Assembly (NCBI GenBank): GCA_948144175.1
Contig: CANXME010002333.1
Coordinates: forward strand, 62,001 to 126,000
DNA length: 64,000 bases
From: Closterium sp. NIES-65
Taxonomy: Eukaryota > Streptophyta > Zygnematophyceae > Desmidiales > Closteriaceae
Reading direction: 5' to 3'
The notes under the pieces were generated by a model. It searched no databases. It had not been told where the DNA came from and was given only the letters and a program-made list of their open reading frames with translations. How positions within the stretch are numbered: position 1 is the first letter of the stretch; the number at the start of each line of letters is the position of its first letter. The position numbers and the translations under genes were made by a program. Below are positions 61,070 to 64,000 of the stretch, one piece after another.

Positions 61070-62162
61070 TTTTGGGTACAAAATCACATTGCACGACATC
61101 CTGCAATCTGTTTGTATGAGTATGCGTGTGCGAGTGCATTCGGGTGTGAATGGAATGTTCGTATGTTTGTTTGCTTTCGCAATTTTCGCTTGAAGCATTT
61201 GCAGGTAGTCGCGCATTATGCGCTTCGGCACAACATTGTACGCGCTATGAACAGTATAAGTAGAAAGGACGAGCTCGCAAAGGAACCCAAGATGGAAGCT
61301 TTGCGGTTCGGTTGAATTGATTGTGCAGATTCAGTTCTATCCAACTCGAAATTGTACTGTTTTGTTTGGTTGACTATAGTGTAGCAGGGCAGGCACTATA
61401 GGGGTACAATTTAGGTGAAGGATGGATGTTGTTTGTCTATATCTACTTGCTACAGGGCCAGGGGAAACCAGTGGAACCAGCATTTGGCTGGTTGGGCAAA
61501 GACAGATCAGGTTCTGTTTTAAGGACCTGATCCTGGTTGATGTTTTCCCAGGTTGGAAACACAAATCCAGAGGTTGTTTACCAACCTACCAACTGCTGTT
61601 TTGTCCAGCCAGGTTGGTTCTGTTGCTTGGAATTATTTGGGATCATCCCTGGTTGTTCCCAGGTTGATTCCCAAGGTCCTTGCTAGCTAGAACTAGATAT
61701 TCCTTCTCTGTTTGTACCTGAATATAGTCAATTTGATTCAAGAAAATTCCTCCCTTCCTGGAATTTCGTTTCTACGCGGTGCGACCGCGGAATGCTACTC
61801 GAGTCAACGCTGGTACGCCAGCACTCCAATGCTAGGCAAACACTGTCAGAGCCATAACTTCGTAATGGCAGAACTTTTCGCAAGGCAACTTGGCTTATTT
61901 TAAAGCTCTTGGAGTGAGCTTCGATATAGGAAATTCTCAGCTTAATCCGGTCGACGGTCTGCACGATACGCTGCGCGACGTTCAAGGTACTCTTGTTATT
62001 TTGACTTAGTCATTCTTGATCCCTCTCTCTACAATCTCGAACCCAACAATAGGGGCTGGTCTTGTACCATGCACCCAAGGACCCTTGGAGGTGACCCCGA
62101 GGAGAGGTTTTGAGTTTGATAAAGTCTTATTAGCTTGAGTTTATTAGGCCCTTACACCAACA
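61070..62162 (+). repeat. Copia-B4 5' LTR (1093 bp)
   Basis: Full-length copia-B LTR. The start has decayed (TTTTGGGTACAAAATC for TGTTGGGTGCAAATTC). It lies just upstream of the copia-E gag, showing insertion there. Confidence 0.92.
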
Positions 62163-62165
62163 AGC

Positions 62166-62177
62166 TGGTATCAGAGC
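62166..62177 (+). promoter_or_regulatory. Copia-B4 primer-binding site
   Basis: TGGTATCAGAGC, three bases after the LTR, as in B2 and B3. Confidence 0.88.
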
Positions 62178-62208
62178 TGCGTTATAGTGATCCTCGATAT
62201 AGGTAGCT

Positions 62209-64000
62209 ATGGCAGGCAACACCTCGACGGGAGCTAGTGAATCTTCAGCCCAAGATTGTAGCGGCAGCCATAATTCTGGTGTTTTAGCGCCAAGGGGAGC
62301 GCGAACAAACCAGGGCTCGCTGGTCAAGGAGGTGCTGAAGAATTTCACCGTCGAGAAGTTCAATGGTGAGGGCTATGATGATTGGGCCTGGAAAATGCAA
62401 CTATATTTCCGTCAGATTGGATTGCTGAAACTAATGATTGGGGAGGAGCCTAGACCGAGTGACCCCGCGCTGCAGGAAGATTGGGACGAGCGCTCCTCGG
62501 CTGGCTACTATTTGATGTCGCAGAGTTTGGAGCTGAACCAGCGTCACCACGTCATGCACCTGCTGCCGAGGTTGAGTGCGGTCCTAAGGCATGGACCGTG
62601 TTGAAAAAGCTGCACGCCTTGATCTGCGTTGTTGCAATGTTGATGGTGGAGAGGGAGCTACCGCGTTGCGCCAGAGCGAGGGAGAGACGGTGCAATCTGT
62701 CCTGGACAAATTGCGCGACCTCTACGCGAAGTTGGCGACCGCGGGAATCACCTACCCGGAGCAGACCAGGTGCCCGAAGATGCTCTCGCTGCTGCCGGAA
62801 TCGTGGCCTCAATTCACGAGCGGATTGAGCCTACCGCATAACCAGAGCTCGTGGACACTCGAGTGGGTGCGGACAAAGATTCTGGAGGAGGACTTTCGTC
62901 GCCACCAATTGAGGGGTGGAGACAACGGCAGCAGCGGCTATGGGATGCAAGGAAGTCGACGTGGCAGAGGACGTGGCTTTGGTGGTGCTCGACGCGATGC
63001 AAAGAAGGACGACGACTCCAACGACCAACAAGGAGGTACCGGTTGGGGTCGCGGTGCGAAATCTGGACGTGGGGGCAAGTCGGGTGCAAGTGGCAAAATG
63101 AGAGGGAATTGCTGGTATTGTGAGAAGGAGGGGCACCCCTGGTTTTTGTGCTATGAGAATCCCGATGGACGGACCCCCCAGAATCTTCACCAGGATGGCG
63201 GAGCGCGGACGAACCAGAAAAACGGCGCGAGCATGGTCGCCGATTCGTCCGACAACAACCCGAAGAGCAACGGCGGTGCGGAAAAGAAGAAGGAGCGCAC
63301 CGCGGGCCGGTTCTTCCATATTGGAGAGCAGGGAGAGCAAGGGAAGCAAGAAGACACATCTGCCAAGGTTGGAGCAGAGCTGCACCCCGTGGATTATTGG
63401 GTGCTTGACACGGGCGCTGCTTGGACGATGACGCCGCACAAGGACCTGCTGGACCATGTACGCGCTGCACCGACCAACGAAGTGTGCTGTGCCTCTGGAC
63501 ACGCGCTGAAGGTGGCTGGTGCAGGTCGAGCTGCGTTTAAGGGAGCGGATGGCAAGCTGGTGGTGCTGCACGACGTTCTTCTCGTTCCTGAACTCAAAGC
63601 CTATCTCATCTCCCTCCGTAAGCTTGGCAAGGCTGGGGCGAGCACTAGCACGGATGGGGCACGCACTTACAAGGGGCAGCTGGGCAATCGGGTGCTTTGG
63701 GATCTGCACGAGAGCACAGACGTGTATAGATCCATGTGGCAGCTGCCGGCGTTGGCGTGGCATGGTGGGGGGCACGCTGGAGAGGGGTCTGCATCCCAGG
63801 GGGAGTGCAATGCCGTTGGAGGGGTTGGTGTGAAAGTGTCGGCCAGATCTGGGGAGACGGATTGGGCAACGGCACTCCAACGCTTGGGGCATGTGGCAAT
63901 GCCCTTGTTGAAGCAGTTGGAGAATGATGGAGTTGTTAAGGGTCTGAAGCTGAACGGACAACCACCTGATGAGAATTGTGAAATCTGTTTGCTCTCAAAG
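62209..64000 (+). pseudogene. gag-pol: Copia-B4 gag-pol, 5' part, cut by window end
   Basis: ATG at 62209 (MAGNTSTGASES) opens gag. A single-base loss near 62567 (CTGCCGAGG where B3 has CTGCCGGAGG) shifts the frame, and further shifts follow in the gag helices. Downstream the knuckle region (YWYCEKEGHPWFLCYE-like, about 63113-63155), protease LDTGAAWTMTPHKDLL (about 63405) and GAG-pre-integrase (QRLGHVAMPLLKQLE, about 63880) are readable. The element continues right of the window. As sequenced it cannot make a full Gag. Confidence 0.88.

Noticed and set aside
1..64000. CRISPR array or bacterial operon
   Set aside because: Repeats are LTRs or in-element tandem arrays without regular unique spacers, and all coding content is eukaryotic LTR retrotransposon.

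Overview
The window is a nest of LTR retrotransposons. I found no intact host protein gene, rRNA, tRNA or CRISPR array. At least seven retrotransposon lineages can be separated by their proteins, LTRs and primer-binding sites. They are five Ty1/copia families (called here copia-A to copia-E), an older copia remnant (copia-F) and two Ty3/gypsy families. There are also non-autonomous derivatives: a 1.56-kb LARD-like element, a tandem TRIM, several solo LTRs and a MITE. Most primer-binding sites are variants of the initiator-tRNA-Met complement. The copia, chromovirus and methyltransferase gypsy content, CAG/TAG decay and GC-rich leaders fit a streptophyte (charophyte) green alga. That assignment is an inference from element content only.

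Layout. 1-4398: deletion derivative of a chromodomain gypsy (+), sitting in copia-B copy B1. 4399-15664: rest of B1 (+) with its 3' LTR. B1 is interrupted at 4468-11890 by an apparently intact copia-A (1969-residue polyprotein, 129-bp LTRs, TSD TCCTA). B1 itself lies in B2, a minus-strand copia-B (15665-19411). 19697-21256: LARD with 184-bp LTRs and TSD ATCTG. 21308-37283: minus-strand copia-C sequence, split by gypsy-2 (24592-32379), by a copia-D solo LTR containing a copia-B solo LTR (34340-36556), and by a MITE in its 5' LTR. 37284-41023: AT-richer DNA with the copia-F remnant. 41024-61069: minus-strand copia-E broken up by copia-D1 (42246-48055) and copia-D2 (49704-60080). D2 contains the nearly intact copia-B3 (51668-59112, TSD ATGTG), and the 3' LTR of B3 contains the TRIM (52429-53017, TSD GTACC), so the nest is four levels deep. 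61070-64000: 5' LTR and gag of copia-B4 (+), running off the window.

Most notable: gypsy-2 carries, between protease and reverse transcriptase, a domain with the ordered motifs of a C5 cytosine DNA methyltransferase. It has the motif I FVGxxTG loop, a motif IV catalytic Cys, motif VI ENV, a motif VIII-like RxRxYW and motif X GNA. The copy is broken by stops and a frameshift. Retrotransposon-borne DNMTs have been reported in charophytes and dinoflagellates (de Mendoza and colleagues, 2018), so the principle is known. The E-C-Q form of the catalytic motif and this gene order deserve a closer look. Other notable features are the three-LTR TRIM that apparently inserted as one unit, an inverted integrase segment in copia-D2, and a chimeric junction around gypsy-2.
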